Positions 1 through 9,192 of a stretch of DNA of 64,000 nucleotides are shown here, piece by piece. The translations under genes were made by a program, and so were the position numbers. Source of the DNA: Parabacteroides goldsteinii DSM 19448 = WAL 12034 (GTDB lineage Bacteria > Bacteroidota > Bacteroidia > Bacteroidales > Tannerellaceae); assembly GCF_000969835.1 (NCBI RefSeq), contig NZ_KQ033913.1:1503716-1567715 (forward strand). The letters are read 5' to 3'. Numbering within the stretch: position 1 is the stretch's first letter; every line of letters begins with the position of its first letter. Below the pieces are notes generated by a model. That model was given only the letters and a program-made list of their open reading frames with translations. It was not told where the DNA came from and searched no databases.

Positions 1-528
1 GTTGACAAAAATTCCGTTCCGCCTGAACAGGTTTATTCCGTAAGCGACGGTGTGATCAAGATCAAAGGCCAGCCTTTCGGTTATATGTACACGAAAGAAA
101 AGTACGATAACTACAAGCTGCACGTGGAATGGCGCTGGCCAAACGGTGACCAGAATGCGAACAGTGGTATTTTCCTATTGATCGCCGATCCGAAGAATCC
201 GTTCCCGAACGGAATAGAATGTAACCTGATGCTGGGTAATGCGGGCGACTTTGTCCTTCTGGGCGGCTCCGACCTGATGCAATACCAGGGCAAGCCGGGT
301 GAACCCCGTCCTGGTTTCCCGGTGGTAAAAAAGAACGCTCCGAGCAGCGAAAAGCCTGCCGGCGAATGGAACGAGGCCAACATCTATGTGAAAGACGGAA
401 AGATCAACGTCTACATCAACGGCGTTTATCAGAACACCGGATGGAACAAGCAGAAAGACGGTTATATCGGCTTGCAGAGCGAAGGTAAGGAAGTGGAGTT
501 CCGCAACGTGACGATCACTCCCTGGTAA
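1..528 (+). CDS. DUF1080 (3-keto-disaccharide hydrolase-like) protein, 5' end missing
   Basis: The reading frame is open from base 1, so this is the C-terminal 175 residues of a gene that starts outside the window. The sequence reads as the jelly-roll of DUF1080: an early GYMYT strand, NSGIFL, GIECNLMLG, then EWNEANIYVKDGKI and the closing GYIGLQSEGKEVEFRNV motif. Family members are secreted or periplasmic sugar-binding or hydrolytic proteins in Bacteroidetes glycan use. Any signal peptide lies outside the window, so location cannot be judged. A strong terminator follows the stop, so this ends its transcript. The family is clear; the substrate is unknown. Confidence 0.85.
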   Translation, partial: VDKNSVPPEQVYSVSDGVIKIKGQPFGYMYTKEKYDNYKLHVEWRWPNGDQNANSGIFLLIADPKNPFPNGIECNLMLGNAGDFVLLGGSDLMQYQGKPGEPRPGFPVVKKNAPSSEKPAGEWNEANIYVKDGKINVYINGVYQNTGWNKQKDGYIGLQSEGKEVEFRNVTITPW

Positions 529-563
529 AATCATAATAAATCAGATTATCTGATGACGCGGAA

Positions 564-616
564 GGCGGCTGCCTGGAAGATTCTAATCTCCGGCAGCCGC
601 CTTTTATAATTTTTTT
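564..616 (+). terminator. Rho-independent terminator of the DUF1080 gene
   Basis: A perfect 10-bp stem, GGCGGCTGCC (564-573) pairing with GGCAGCCGCC (592-601), is followed by TTTT and then a run of T up to about 617. It lies 35 bases after the stop at 528. Confidence 0.85.
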
Positions 617-666
617 TCACTTAACCTATCCCGTTTCTTTTTGTTGTATGTAAATCAACAATAAAA

Positions 667-2106
667 ATGAACGTCAAAATGAAACGGCACAAAACTTTAT
701 ACATTTTCCTGCTCTTATTATTCCTGCACACAACGGCAAACGCCCAACTGCAAAAAGTAATCAAGGATATTTTCTCGACCGATACGGCTCTGACGCATAC
801 CGACTCGTCCGCCATACAAAAGACAGACGCCGCCTTCAAACTGAAAGCCGGGCAAATCCAGAAACTGGATTCGTTACACCAGGAAACAGTTGCACAATTA
901 AGGGGTAGCAAACTCCATGAAAATTGGTGGGAAACGGGAAAACACGCCCTCTATTTCATGCTGGTGCTGCTGGGCCAATACCTGCTGTTCCGCCTTTCTT
1001 CCTGGCTCTACCAAAAAGCCAAAGCACGCATCCAACAACTGAAAGACACCAAGTTAAAACCAATCTCCATCCAGAACTACGAGTTACTGGATACGCAAAA
1101 ACAGGTAAAACTGCTGGTTTTTATGGCAAGCATCATACGCTACCTGCTGCTGTTCATCCTGCTGGTACTGACGATCCCGATCCTCTTCTCGATCTTCCCG
1201 CAGACCAAAGAACTTGCTTACAAGATCGCTTATTACATCTGGAACCCGGTAAAAAGCATCCTGGTAGGTATTCTGGATTATATCCCCAACCTGTTCACAA
1301 TCATTGTGATCTGCCTGACTATAAAATATATTATCCGGGGAATCCGTTACCTGGCAACGGAAATAGATGCGGGAAGGTTGAAGATTAACGGTTTTTATGC
1401 GGACTGGGCGATGCCGACCTACCATATCGTCCGATTCCTGCTGTATGCGTTTATGATCGCTATGATTTATCCTTATTTGCCGGGCGCCAATTCGGGCGTG
1501 TTCCAGGGAGTATCGGTCTTTGTCGGACTGATTGTTTCATTGGGGTCGAGTACGGTGATCGGAAATATTATTGCCGGATTCGTTATCACTTATATGCGCG
1601 CTTTCAAACAAGGCGACCGCATAAAACTGAACGATACGGTGGGAAATGTGATCGAAAAGACAGCTTTCGTCACCCGCCTCCGCACGATAAAGAACGAGAT
1701 CGTGACGATACCGAACTCATTCATCATGTCTTCACAGACAGTAAATTACAGTTCGTCGGCAAGAAGTTACGGACTTATCATCCATTCCGAAGTGACGATC
1801 GGCTATGACACGCCGTGGCGGCAAGTGCACCAGCTTTTGATCGATGCAGCCAAGGCAACGTCCGGAGTGATGCCTGAACCGGCTCCTTTCGTCCTCGAAA
1901 CGTCCCTGAGCGACTTCTACCCCGTTTATCAGATCAACGCTTATATTCAGGATGCGGACAAGATGACAAGCATCTATTCGGACCTGCATCAGAATATCCA
2001 GGACTATTTCGATAAAGCCGGCGTCGAGATTCTGTCCCCCCACTATACGGCGTTCAGGAACGGGAATGCCTCAACGATCCCCAAGGAAGAGACACCTGTC
2101 GATTAA
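667..2106 (+). CDS. MscS-family mechanosensitive ion channel
   Basis: 479 residues. A signal peptide (hydrophobic FLLLLFLHTTANAQ) is followed by a short periplasmic part and several membrane segments from about residue 95. The MscS pore helix and beta domain are recognisable: GLIVSLGSSTVIGNIIAGF, then GDRIKL, IEKTAFVTRLRT and VTIPNSF. Such channels release solutes on hypo-osmotic shock. The protein is longer than E. coli MscS (286 residues) because of the extra N-terminal membrane and periplasmic part, as in many Bacteroidetes homologues. A second ATG four codons in (679) is also possible. The stop overlaps the stop of the convergent gene at 2103. Confidence 0.9.
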   Translation: MNVKMKRHKTLYIFLLLLFLHTTANAQLQKVIKDIFSTDTALTHTDSSAIQKTDAAFKLKAGQIQKLDSLHQETVAQLRGSKLHENWWETGKHALYFMLVLLGQYLLFRLSSWLYQKAKARIQQLKDTKLKPISIQNYELLDTQKQVKLLVFMASIIRYLLLFILLVLTIPILFSIFPQTKELAYKIAYYIWNPVKSILVGILDYIPNLFTIIVICLTIKYIIRGIRYLATEIDAGRLKINGFYADWAMPTYHIVRFLLYAFMIAMIYPYLPGANSGVFQGVSVFVGLIVSLGSSTVIGNIIAGFVITYMRAFKQGDRIKLNDTVGNVIEKTAFVTRLRTIKNEIVTIPNSFIMSSQTVNYSSSARSYGLIIHSEVTIGYDTPWRQVHQLLIDAAKATSGVMPEPAPFVLETSLSDFYPVYQINAYIQDADKMTSIYSDLHQNIQDYFDKAGVEILSPHYTAFRNGNASTIPKEETPVD

Positions 2107-2483
2107 GCAGGCAAACTTCTTAATTGTTGTTCTTTCCATTCCACGAATCCCTCGACGGTACGGGAGATCTGAAAAAGAAGGCGGTCGTCTGCCACCGTTC
2201 GCAGGACAGCCGTGCGAAACAGGGGTAGCTGCATTTTATCCACGTTGAAAGAAGCCTTCATCAGAATGACTTCGTAACCATCGTGCACAATTTCCTTATC
2301 GAGAACGACAGGAAATTCCATTGCCAGATAATAAGCCGAACGTTCATAAGCACACCAGGTATCTCCTTCAAGATAGAGATAAACGTACTTCTCATTATCT
2401 ACTTCATTCAATAAAATCGATTCTACGTCAGATGCTTGTTTCATAATATGAAGTTGAGTTATAATACTATTTCCGGTTTCCAT
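2103..2483 (-). CDS. Conserved-looking hypothetical protein at the end of the fimbrial operon
   Basis: 126 residues, no signal peptide or membrane segment, mildly acidic, with many aromatic residues (KYVYLYLEGDTWCAYERSAY). I do not recognise a family. It starts 18 bases after the HU-like gene at 2502 and runs in the same direction, so it is probably the last gene of the transcript from 6600. Its stop overlaps the stop of the convergent MscS gene by four bases, with no room for a terminator between them. A cytoplasmic protein with no visible link to pilus assembly; function unknown. Confidence 0.65.
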   Translation of the reverse strand: METGNSIITQLHIMKQASDVESILLNEVDNEKYVYLYLEGDTWCAYERSAYYLAMEFPVVLDKEIVHDGYEVILMKASFNVDKMQLPLFRTAVLRTVADDRLLFQISRTVEGFVEWKEQQLRSLPA

Positions 2484-2501
2484 ATTCCTGTTGTTTGCTA
2501 T

Positions 2502-2813
2502 CTATTTTTCCTTATTGTCTTCACCCGGAGTCTTTGTCCGGTTGTTCAGATGCTCCAGAAGAAACTTTCCCGGTCTGAACTTCACGCTGTTACGCGGAGC
2601 GATCATACAGGATGTATTATCCCTAGGATTACGTCCTGGCCTTCCGACCTGTTTCCATAAAGTGAATGCTCCAAATCCCATCAACCCCACTTCGCCTTCC
2701 CGGATCAATGCCCTCTCCACTTCTTCTTCCCACACTCTGATAAACAAGGCAGCTTCCTCCTCTTCTATGAGAAGCCGGCTGGCTATTCTTTTGACTAATC
2801 TTGTTCGGTTCAT
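2502..2813 (-). CDS. HU/IHF-family DNA-binding protein
   Basis: 103 residues. The HU fold shows as an N-terminal helical pair (RTRLVKRIASRLLIEEEEAALFIR), the strand motif VGLMGFGAFTL, and an arm with RPGRNPRDN in place of the canonical GRNPqT, ending in SVKFRPGKFL. It starts 4 bases after the stop of the large fimbrial gene, so the two are very likely co-transcribed. An HU protein inside a fimbrial operon could act as a local architectural regulator; this is inference. It is one of four HU-type proteins in the window and is clearly different from the others. Confidence 0.85.
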   Translation of the reverse strand: MNRTRLVKRIASRLLIEEEEAALFIRVWEEEVERALIREGEVGLMGFGAFTLWKQVGRPGRNPRDNTSCMIAPRNSVKFRPGKFLLEHLNNRTKTPGEDNKEK

Positions 2814-2817
2814 ATGA

Positions 2818-5589
2818 TTAATTTTTATCCTTTATACAACGATATCCTATGGTTCCTTCAGAAACAGCCGTTGTAGTGCTTCCCCACTCTACCAAACTCC
2901 ATTTTGAATGGTCATAGCCACAATACAAACCGTCTGTTATTGATTTTGTACAACTAAAATAGCTTTTACTGATTTCCATACCTTCTTCATCATTAACCCT
3001 ATTATAAATAATAACAGCCAATTCCTTTTGATTCGGGAGGCGCCAACCTTTACCTTTTTCAGCACACGGATTACTAGAACTTGCTAAACCTGCATTAACA
3101 CTACCCTCTTTATTCTCTACCCACTCCTTATCAACACTGAAAGCCTTCGACAAACGATTTTCTTCATCAAAAACATTGTGATCAAAGGTCAACGCGCCAC
3201 TCACACTACTACGCTTAGCCTTTGAATTTAAACGTTCAAAAGAATATAAATAAGCAGTGCGATCACTATAATAGTCATTTGAGGTTGCTACAAAATTTAC
3301 TGTATTCTGACTAACATTTCTCAAATTGCGTATACAACGGTATGAATAAGCATTTTTTTCTTTATGAAATTCAACTGCAGCTCCTTCATAGGCCAGCAAG
3401 ACATAATAACCGCTAACGTATGCCGAACTACTGGCATAAGAATAATCAGAATTGCCACTGCGATTCTCCTGTTCCTGATTATACAATCGTACTTCTTTCG
3501 GTAAAGCATCTTCTCCCATTACAAATCCCAAATATTGTTTCACTGAAGGAAGATACCATCGTAATTCATTATCATCGATAACACCATCACCATTCAAATC
3601 CCGATTTCGTGACAGGCAGGCATATTCGGCATATTTTATACTAAGTTCATTATTTTCAAAATTGATATATGAATTCCAAGACCACTTTCCTCCTGTATTT
3701 GGCTTATTCAAATTCAAAAATCCTACCATATTAGAACGCCCCTGAAAAGTTCCATTCTTAGAAGTAAGTTTCTTAACTGGCAAATTATCTCCTTCCCGGC
3801 TCCATTCCGTCCCCCACCCATTTCCACTCTTTTCTAAATAGTCCAAGTCATATATTGTGCAAATAGGCCGTTGAGAAAAAGTATACGCAGCCATACTTAC
3901 CGTACTAGGAGACTGATCATTCTTTTTAAAATAGGTGGAAATTTGAATCGTACGGGGTTTGGTATTAATAAAATCTTTCAATGGCAAACCTTTTTTTGTG
4001 TTATAGTTACCACTCTCATCTCCATAGTAATATTCATCAATAAAGCAGGTATAACGTATAGAGTCATTATCTTGATACTTATTATCTGAAGCCACCTTAA
4101 ACAAATCTTCTTTAAAACCATCCGCATCCAGTGGGTCTCCATAGTCTGGATCCGAGGCATCTTTATATTTGGCAAAATCAGTTACCCCTTTCTGATTTCT
4201 TCTGTATTTAACCCAGTTAATATCAGTATCATCCGACACAAAACCATTTTTGGGAGTAGCGGCTTGTATTACAAACTTTTCCTTGAAAACTTTTTTAGCA
4301 TTATCTCCCCCATCAGGTTCTATTCCATATGCCGAAATTAAATCCAGTATTTGTTGTTTCGAGAAAGAGATAACTGCCGTTTCAAAGTGAGCATCAAAGG
4401 TTCGTACATTTTGAAATGAGAGAAACATATCGCCGTCACCTCCCCATATCTCATTATCTGCACCGTCTTTCTCGACTTCGACGATCAGATTATCCACTCC
4501 TGCTACACTGACAGTATAAGTGTAACGGTTGTTACGGAAAATATCGAAATTCGTATAATCAGTTTTATCCTTTTCTTTCCAAACGCCCAGATGAATATAA
4601 TAAGTAACCTGCGCCTTCACATATTTTTCACCATCCACTTGATTAACGGCTTCTGTAGTCATACCTTCATACGTTCCGTGTAAAACAAGATAAGTAGAAT
4701 TGTCGTTGGCCACTTTAAACTTTTCTGCTGTACCGTTTGTCATTTCTCTGTCATCGCGATCGGTGAGAGAAATGTCAACATTTTTCATTTTCTTTCGGTT
4801 TTCCATCATCAGGAAAGAAAAAGTATCAAAACCTTCCCCATCTTTCGTGAAATCGGCATTAGCTTTAGAGTTGAAATAATCCGCAGCATCATCGGTTTGA
4901 TAATCATTTGTCTGTTCGAAAACATTCGTACAAAAGGAGAGTTTCTTAACCTGCCAACTGGTTGGAGTAAAAGTAGCCTCGCCGTTTGTACACTTTACTT
5001 TAAAATTGACAGCTGCCATCACATGTCTGAGCTGTATCTTACCGTCGACTGCTCCATTCGTGCTGATCGAACAACTCTGGTCGACCTTATAATCGTAAGT
5101 CTTACCTTCAGGAACTACGCAGCCACTCATCAGAAATTCTCCGTCGAGAACAGATATACTTTCTTGCAGTAACTTTGTATTCAGTTGTTTCAATTTACTG
5201 AAAGTAGAGATGGTATTCAAAGTACTCGTCAAGTCAAACAGAGAGTTTTCATAATTTGCTATGGCGTAGATATAGCGTGTGCCGGAGGTTGTATGGATGC
5301 TTATATTTCCACTCTTCAATTCTTCTGGAGTACAAATGTAAGTATCCCCTACCTGAGACCCATTTTCCTTAAAGATAAAGATCGCAAGCGAACTGACCTT
5401 ATTATCCGTGCTAATATCCGTAGCACGGGTCTCAATCTTAACCGGATTGGTTGTTTGGAAAGAAAGTGTGGCAGTTACCGGTACATCTTCTTCCACTGCC
5501 GGACCAACCAACGTTTCGTTTGTACATGCAACACATGTAAAGAAACTGATCAATAAACAGATTAAGTTTTTATTAGAGTGTATCATCAT
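2818..5589 (-). CDS. Large fimbrillin-like lipoprotein, probable fimbrial tip subunit (DUF4906-like)
   Basis: 923 residues with a lipoprotein signal peptide (lipobox Cys22, FFTCVAC). The N-terminal part is fimbrillin-like: a basic-residue cleavage site (KIETRATD) about 32 residues after the lipid Cys, then VSSLAIFIFKENG and YIYAIANYENS. The C-terminal half carries a separate domain with SRNRDLNGDGVIDDNELRW, WRLPNQKELAVI and GYRCIKD, as in DUF4906/FISUMP-like tip proteins of Bacteroidales pili. It is far larger than a shaft subunit (about 300-400 residues), which fits a tip adhesin. It follows a shaft-type fimbrillin (5647-6600) and precedes an HU gene. The tip role is inferred from size and position. 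Confidence 0.75.
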   Translation of the reverse strand: MMIHSNKNLICLLISFFTCVACTNETLVGPAVEEDVPVTATLSFQTTNPVKIETRATDISTDNKVSSLAIFIFKENGSQVGDTYICTPEELKSGNISIHTTSGTRYIYAIANYENSLFDLTSTLNTISTFSKLKQLNTKLLQESISVLDGEFLMSGCVVPEGKTYDYKVDQSCSISTNGAVDGKIQLRHVMAAVNFKVKCTNGEATFTPTSWQVKKLSFCTNVFEQTNDYQTDDAADYFNSKANADFTKDGEGFDTFSFLMMENRKKMKNVDISLTDRDDREMTNGTAEKFKVANDNSTYLVLHGTYEGMTTEAVNQVDGEKYVKAQVTYYIHLGVWKEKDKTDYTNFDIFRNNRYTYTVSVAGVDNLIVEVEKDGADNEIWGGDGDMFLSFQNVRTFDAHFETAVISFSKQQILDLISAYGIEPDGGDNAKKVFKEKFVIQAATPKNGFVSDDTDINWVKYRRNQKGVTDFAKYKDASDPDYGDPLDADGFKEDLFKVASDNKYQDNDSIRYTCFIDEYYYGDESGNYNTKKGLPLKDFINTKPRTIQISTYFKKNDQSPSTVSMAAYTFSQRPICTIYDLDYLEKSGNGWGTEWSREGDNLPVKKLTSKNGTFQGRSNMVGFLNLNKPNTGGKWSWNSYINFENNELSIKYAEYACLSRNRDLNGDGVIDDNELRWYLPSVKQYLGFVMGEDALPKEVRLYNQEQENRSGNSDYSYASSSAYVSGYYVLLAYEGAAVEFHKEKNAYSYRCIRNLRNVSQNTVNFVATSNDYYSDRTAYLYSFERLNSKAKRSSVSGALTFDHNVFDEENRLSKAFSVDKEWVENKEGSVNAGLASSSNPCAEKGKGWRLPNQKELAVIIYNRVNDEEGMEISKSYFSCTKSITDGLYCGYDHSKWSLVEWGSTTTAVSEGTIGYRCIKDKN

Positions 5590-5646
5590 TTTATTTATTT
5601 ATTTTTCTGTGAATACTAAGATCTTCATTCCGGGAGGTGTATATGA

Positions 5647-6600
5647 TTAGTTGTATGTAATATTCTGGTTATCGTTATCTGTAATACTAACAATTTCATA
5701 TTTAAATGAAACATCAACATTCTGACTAATAGTTATTTTTGTATTGACTTGCTGGTTGTAAGATTTTCCGGCAATCAGAGCACCCAGTTGTACATTATTT
5801 TGAGATTTGAAAGAAACCGGGATTTCCTTTTCAATCGTTTTCGTTACAACTCCATCCACTAATATTTCTAATTCAGCATATACATTCAGTACAGGGGTTG
5901 CTACTGCATAAGTGATGTAGGAAAAAGAGGTTTCATTATTTAATGATACTTCCGTGTTTGTTTCAACAGTTTGAGGGGCATATACTATCATTGAAGTTTC
6001 AGCAATACTGGCAATATAGCGATATGCCTTAAAGTTAACTGTAACGTTATTTCCTCCGGTAACCTCCGGTGCATTCAAAGTAACATTTACGCGGGCTGTC
6101 AGTTGCTTCAGTGTAACATCCAAGCTGTTATTCGCTGCAGAAAGTGTAACATTTGTCTTTATACCTACTTTTGTCAGGTTATTCAGGTTTCCTACCGTCA
6201 TGGAAGTAAACCCGTTATAAGTGTAGAGATTATCAAAAACGCTTGTATCATCCACATTTGCCACAACGATCACTGTCACATTTCCTGCTTTTGCATCGAT
6301 TTCGGTTACTGTCTTCGGAGTTTCCTCATAGCCACCTGTAGTACTTCCGAAAGCATACCCTACACGTTGGTTAGATTCTTCTTCAAATACAGCAATTACA
6401 TAATTCTTGATTGCCGATTCGTCTGATGAAGCATCGCCTTTCGTGCTAACCTCTTCCGTCATCATGCGTACAGATATGGAAGTTGTGCCGTTGCTTACGT
6501 TTGTGTTTGTCATATTATCGTCGATACCTTCGATTTCTGAAGAACAGGCTGTGAATGACAGAACCATTAAAATTGCTGATATGATATTTTTTGCGTTCAT
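5647..6600 (-). CDS. Fimbrillin-family lipoprotein (pilus subunit)
   Basis: 317 residues with a lipoprotein signal (lipobox Cys19, SFTACSS). A Lys cleavage site (EVSTKGDAS) precedes AIKNYVIAVFEEE and VTVIVVANVDD, the pattern of FimA/Mfa1-type N-terminal domains. Mature subunits of this class are cut after the basic residue by a trypsin-like protease and polymerise by strand exchange. It is the first gene of a probable four-gene operon (fimbrillin, large tip-like protein, HU, unknown), with a -7 box TACATTTG about 50 bases upstream. A shaft or adaptor subunit is likely; which one cannot be decided. Confidence 0.85.
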   Translation of the reverse strand: MNAKNIISAILMVLSFTACSSEIEGIDDNMTNTNVSNGTTSISVRMMTEEVSTKGDASSDESAIKNYVIAVFEEESNQRVGYAFGSTTGGYEETPKTVTEIDAKAGNVTVIVVANVDDTSVFDNLYTYNGFTSMTVGNLNNLTKVGIKTNVTLSAANNSLDVTLKQLTARVNVTLNAPEVTGGNNVTVNFKAYRYIASIAETSMIVYAPQTVETNTEVSLNNETSFSYITYAVATPVLNVYAELEILVDGVVTKTIEKEIPVSFKSQNNVQLGALIAGKSYNQQVNTKITISQNVDVSFKYEIVSITDNDNQNITYN

Positions 6601-6651
6601 AGGAATGAATGATTATTTACGAATTAAAATTTTACCCTTACGATTACAATG

Positions 6652-6659
6652 CAAATGTA
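6652..6659 (-). promoter_or_regulatory. Bacteroidetes -7 box (TACATTTG) of the 6600 fimbrial operon
   Basis: On the minus strand TACATTTG matches TAnnTTTG, about 50 bases before the start of the fimbrillin gene. No TTTG is found 19 bases upstream, so the -33 element is weak or replaced by an activator. The other fimbrial operon (15028-15035) has the same -7 box and also lacks a -33 element. Confidence 0.55.
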
Positions 6660-6911
6660 CGGCGACGGCAAACAGCAGACGATAGGCAAATATTACAGGG
6701 TGGCACGGTATTTTTTAAAGCCTTGATTTTGATAAAAACACCCTATGAAAACGATAAATTTACCCTGTCAAATAGGGGGATTAAGCGAAAACAAACGATC
6801 AAAAAAAATCAATAAAAAATTATTCTCACAAGATTGATAAAAATGCCTTGGTAACTGAGAAAAGCGATGTTTTTTATGAATACCTTCCCAAAGGTGGCAT
6901 TTATTACAGAA

Positions 6912-6951
6912 AAAAGGGAAACGACCGGCTGATGACCTGCGTTCCCCTTTT
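6912..6951 (-). terminator. Terminator after the DUF6261 gene
   Basis: Read on the minus strand, AAAAGGGGAACG pairs with CGTTTCCCTTTT over 12 pairs with one G-T wobble and is followed by further T. It lies about 25 bases after the stop at 6978 and separates the DUF6261 gene from the downstream fimbrial operon. Confidence 0.75.
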
Positions 6952-6977
6952 CTTCTCAAAAATACAACACTAACTAT

Positions 6978-7769
6978 CTATTCAATTTCCGGACGGTCGC
7001 CTCCGCCTCCCGGGGTTTCCGGGTCAGTAGGAGTATCAGGTTCGGTGGGACGAACCGGACCTCCGGTCGACGGGGGGACCGATTGTTTCAAAACTTGCTG
7101 CTTATAATGTACTATCTCCTGGTTTTGTAATGCGATCAGGTTCTTATAAAGGGCGTCTCCTTCCAATACGGCATGCGCATTGATCTGCCGGACTACTTCC
7201 TGGTAAACTGCATCGGTCGCTTTACGGGCTTCGGCCAATTTATAATCCGGTTTGTCGAGTAATTCTTTATTACGGCTGTCGGTATAATTGCGGACATTGA
7301 GATTCGATTCTTTCAACTGGGTGAGAAACAGGTCCAGTCCGAGTTTATGAACTTCTGACGCATATTTATTTTCCAGATCATATATTATGTTGATCAACAG
7401 ACCGGTCTCTTTATCCAACTGGCCTCTTACATTGAGTTTGTAATCTTTGATCAACTGGTTCACCTTAACGGCTGCATCATGAATGTCCGGGTCTGCAACA
7501 GACAACTGCGCATTTACAACCGCTTTTATGGCCATGAAAAGGGTGTCACGCTGTCTATCATATTCATCTATCTTGTCTGAGTTCAGGCTTTTTTGCGAAA
7601 TTTTCAAGGCGATATCTTCATTGTCGATGGCTTGTTTGTAGGCGGGCAAAACCTCCGTAAGTTTACCTTTCACTGCCGTATCGGCATCGATACGGCTATA
7701 AAAATCGACATTGTAAAGATAGTGTGCTCCGTTATTCATACGGCCGACACTGATTGTGCTAATTTCCAT
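6978..7769 (-). CDS. DUF6261-like helical protein with a DRPEIE C-terminal tail
   Basis: 263 residues, no signal peptide, almost entirely helical for the first 230 residues (AYKQAIDNEDIALKI, ASEVHKLGLDLFLTQL). This resembles the DUF6261 family common in Bacteroides and Parabacteroides; its function is unknown. A Pro/Gly-rich linker (TEPDTPTDPETPGGGG) leads to the end DRPEIE. The HU-HIG protein at 36988 ends in the same six residues written with different codons. The gene sits between two fimbrial operons with its own terminator, and a palindromic repeat array lies directly upstream. It is probably not a pilus component. Confidence 0.7.
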   Translation of the reverse strand: MEISTISVGRMNNGAHYLYNVDFYSRIDADTAVKGKLTEVLPAYKQAIDNEDIALKISQKSLNSDKIDEYDRQRDTLFMAIKAVVNAQLSVADPDIHDAAVKVNQLIKDYKLNVRGQLDKETGLLINIIYDLENKYASEVHKLGLDLFLTQLKESNLNVRNYTDSRNKELLDKPDYKLAEARKATDAVYQEVVRQINAHAVLEGDALYKNLIALQNQEIVHYKQQVLKQSVPPSTGGPVRPTEPDTPTDPETPGGGGDRPEIE

Positions 7770-7798
7770 GTTATTTATGATTTTAATGATTTATTGAT

Positions 7799-7982
7799 CT
7801 TGCAGTGCTGCACAGCGTCCATACAGTCCTGTTTGAGGCTTTTGCAGTACTACAAACTGTCCGCGCAACCGTGTTTTGCCTTTTGTAGCACTGCAAAACG
7901 TCCGCGCAGTCGTGTTTGGAACTTTTGCAGCGCTGCAAGAACCGTTACACGAGTGTATGGGAGGTTTGCAGCGCTGCAAAAG
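7799..7982. repeat. Five tandem palindromic repeats with 41/42-bp period
   Basis: Five copies of an imperfect to perfect palindrome close to TTTGCAGCGCTGCAAA begin at 7799, 7841, 7882, 7924 and 7965, giving steps of 42, 41, 42 and 41 bp. The spacers are also related, especially GTCCGCGCA in the second and third. The last two cores are the most symmetrical. The array fills most of the gap between the fimbrillin at 7990 and the DUF6261 start at 7769. The step of about 41.5 bp is close to four helical turns, so all palindromes would face the same side of the DNA. Confidence 0.85.
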
Positions 7983-7989
7983 TTTTTTA

Positions 7990-9180
7990 TCAGTTTACAT
8001 CTTCATGTTGTGTCTCGACAGACCACTCTTCGGGAGTAACGGTCACCCTGACATAGGCATTTTCCTTATATTCTTCATCGCCGGAGCCTTTACCGGTGAT
8101 CGTGGCACTGATACGGATCACGTAATTGCGGATGACACCGGCAAGGAGATGTTCTGTATTATTGGCATCCGTCCCCTTCATATTCTCCAGCCTGATAAAG
8201 AAATAGCGGTCTGACAGGATCGGAGTATCTCCTTCAAGGATATCCCCTTTCAAGATCAATGTTGTGGGATTCGATGTTTCCGTATTCTCCGTTACGTAGC
8301 ATTGCCATTTGTTCGCTGGGACATAACTATTGTCCGCATCGATCACAACAGGATTCTCACCGACAGCCGGAAACAGGTCGAGTCCGGAAAAATAGTTTTC
8401 GCCAGCCTCCCGTCCGTGAAGAAAAGTTCGTCCCTCCCCTGTAAGTTCCACGGAAGCATCCGTGCTTGAATGATCCGCCAGGCAGGTCGCATTTTTAGCA
8501 TCAATCACATAAATCCGCTTCAGATGGAAACGGGCATTCGCTTCTTTCAGGTCGGCGGCATTATCGCCACTCCAACTGACGCTTATTTGCTCGAGGTCGA
8601 TACGGCTGGCGGTACGGTAGACATTGACCGCTTCTTCAGATAGAGAACCGGCTCCGGTCGGTTTATTGGGAAACGCTTTATCCGGTCCCCAATAGTTGGC
8701 TCCCGGCTTAAGCATTTGATCTGTAATAGTCATAAAACGGCTGCACATCGGCAGGTTATCGACCTTGATATTTTCTAAATCATAGGTCTTCGACTTCAAA
8801 TCATCCAAATTTGAAAAACTCTGATTCCCGACGTTGACCAAAATCACGTAAGTGTATGGCGTATCGCTTTTGGCACTGATCCGTATCGTGTCGGGAGTAG
8901 TTTCCGTCGGTATGTCCTTATAATCCACATAAGCGGTCGTCAACAAACTACCGTCGGCTTTGAACAGGGCGGCACAGATATTATTGATTTTCTTCTCGCC
9001 ATTCTTTGTTTCCGGAGTCTCGGACTTTGCAGCTTTCGTCAGTATCGAACCCGGTGCGATCGCCATTGTCAGCGTTGCATCCTGCGGCACGACCACTTCG
9101 GGACCGTCATCGCTATCGGACGAACAGGATACCAGGAGGCTTAATGCCAGCAGGAAGGGAGTTATATTGATTGTTTTCAT
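7990..9180 (-). CDS. Fimbrillin-family lipoprotein
   Basis: 396 residues with a lipoprotein signal (lipobox Cys19, SLLVSCSS). A basic cleavage site (GSILTKAAKS) precedes INNICAALFKADGSLL and TYVILVNVGNQSF, the fimbrillin N-terminal pattern. The C-terminal part has NYVIRISATITGKG and the closing EEWSVE strand. It is the last fimbrillin of the operon from 14907, 12 bases after the previous gene, and is followed by the palindromic repeat array. It could be a shaft, adaptor or tip-proximal subunit; the sequence does not say which. Confidence 0.82.
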   Translation of the reverse strand: MKTINITPFLLALSLLVSCSSDSDDGPEVVVPQDATLTMAIAPGSILTKAAKSETPETKNGEKKINNICAALFKADGSLLTTAYVDYKDIPTETTPDTIRISAKSDTPYTYVILVNVGNQSFSNLDDLKSKTYDLENIKVDNLPMCSRFMTITDQMLKPGANYWGPDKAFPNKPTGAGSLSEEAVNVYRTASRIDLEQISVSWSGDNAADLKEANARFHLKRIYVIDAKNATCLADHSSTDASVELTGEGRTFLHGREAGENYFSGLDLFPAVGENPVVIDADNSYVPANKWQCYVTENTETSNPTTLILKGDILEGDTPILSDRYFFIRLENMKGTDANNTEHLLAGVIRNYVIRISATITGKGSGDEEYKENAYVRVTVTPEEWSVETQHEDVN

Positions 9181-9192
9181 ATCGTTCTTTTT

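Noticed and set aside
2436..2817. Plus-strand ORFs opposite the HU gene at 2502
   Set aside because: Antisense to a gene with a clear HU fold that is linked to the fimbrial operon.
6768..6959. Minus-strand 63-codon ORF after the DUF6261 gene
   Set aside because: It runs through the terminator hairpin at 6912-6951 and has no recognisable features.
7791..7979. Minus-strand 62-codon ORF through the repeat array
   Set aside because: Repeat steps of 41 and 42 bp break any coding repeat, and the cores are palindromic DNA; the ORF looks accidental.
7799..7982. CRISPR-like array
   Set aside because: The units are palindromic with related spacers of about 25 bp and there are no cas genes; CRISPR spacers are unrelated to each other.
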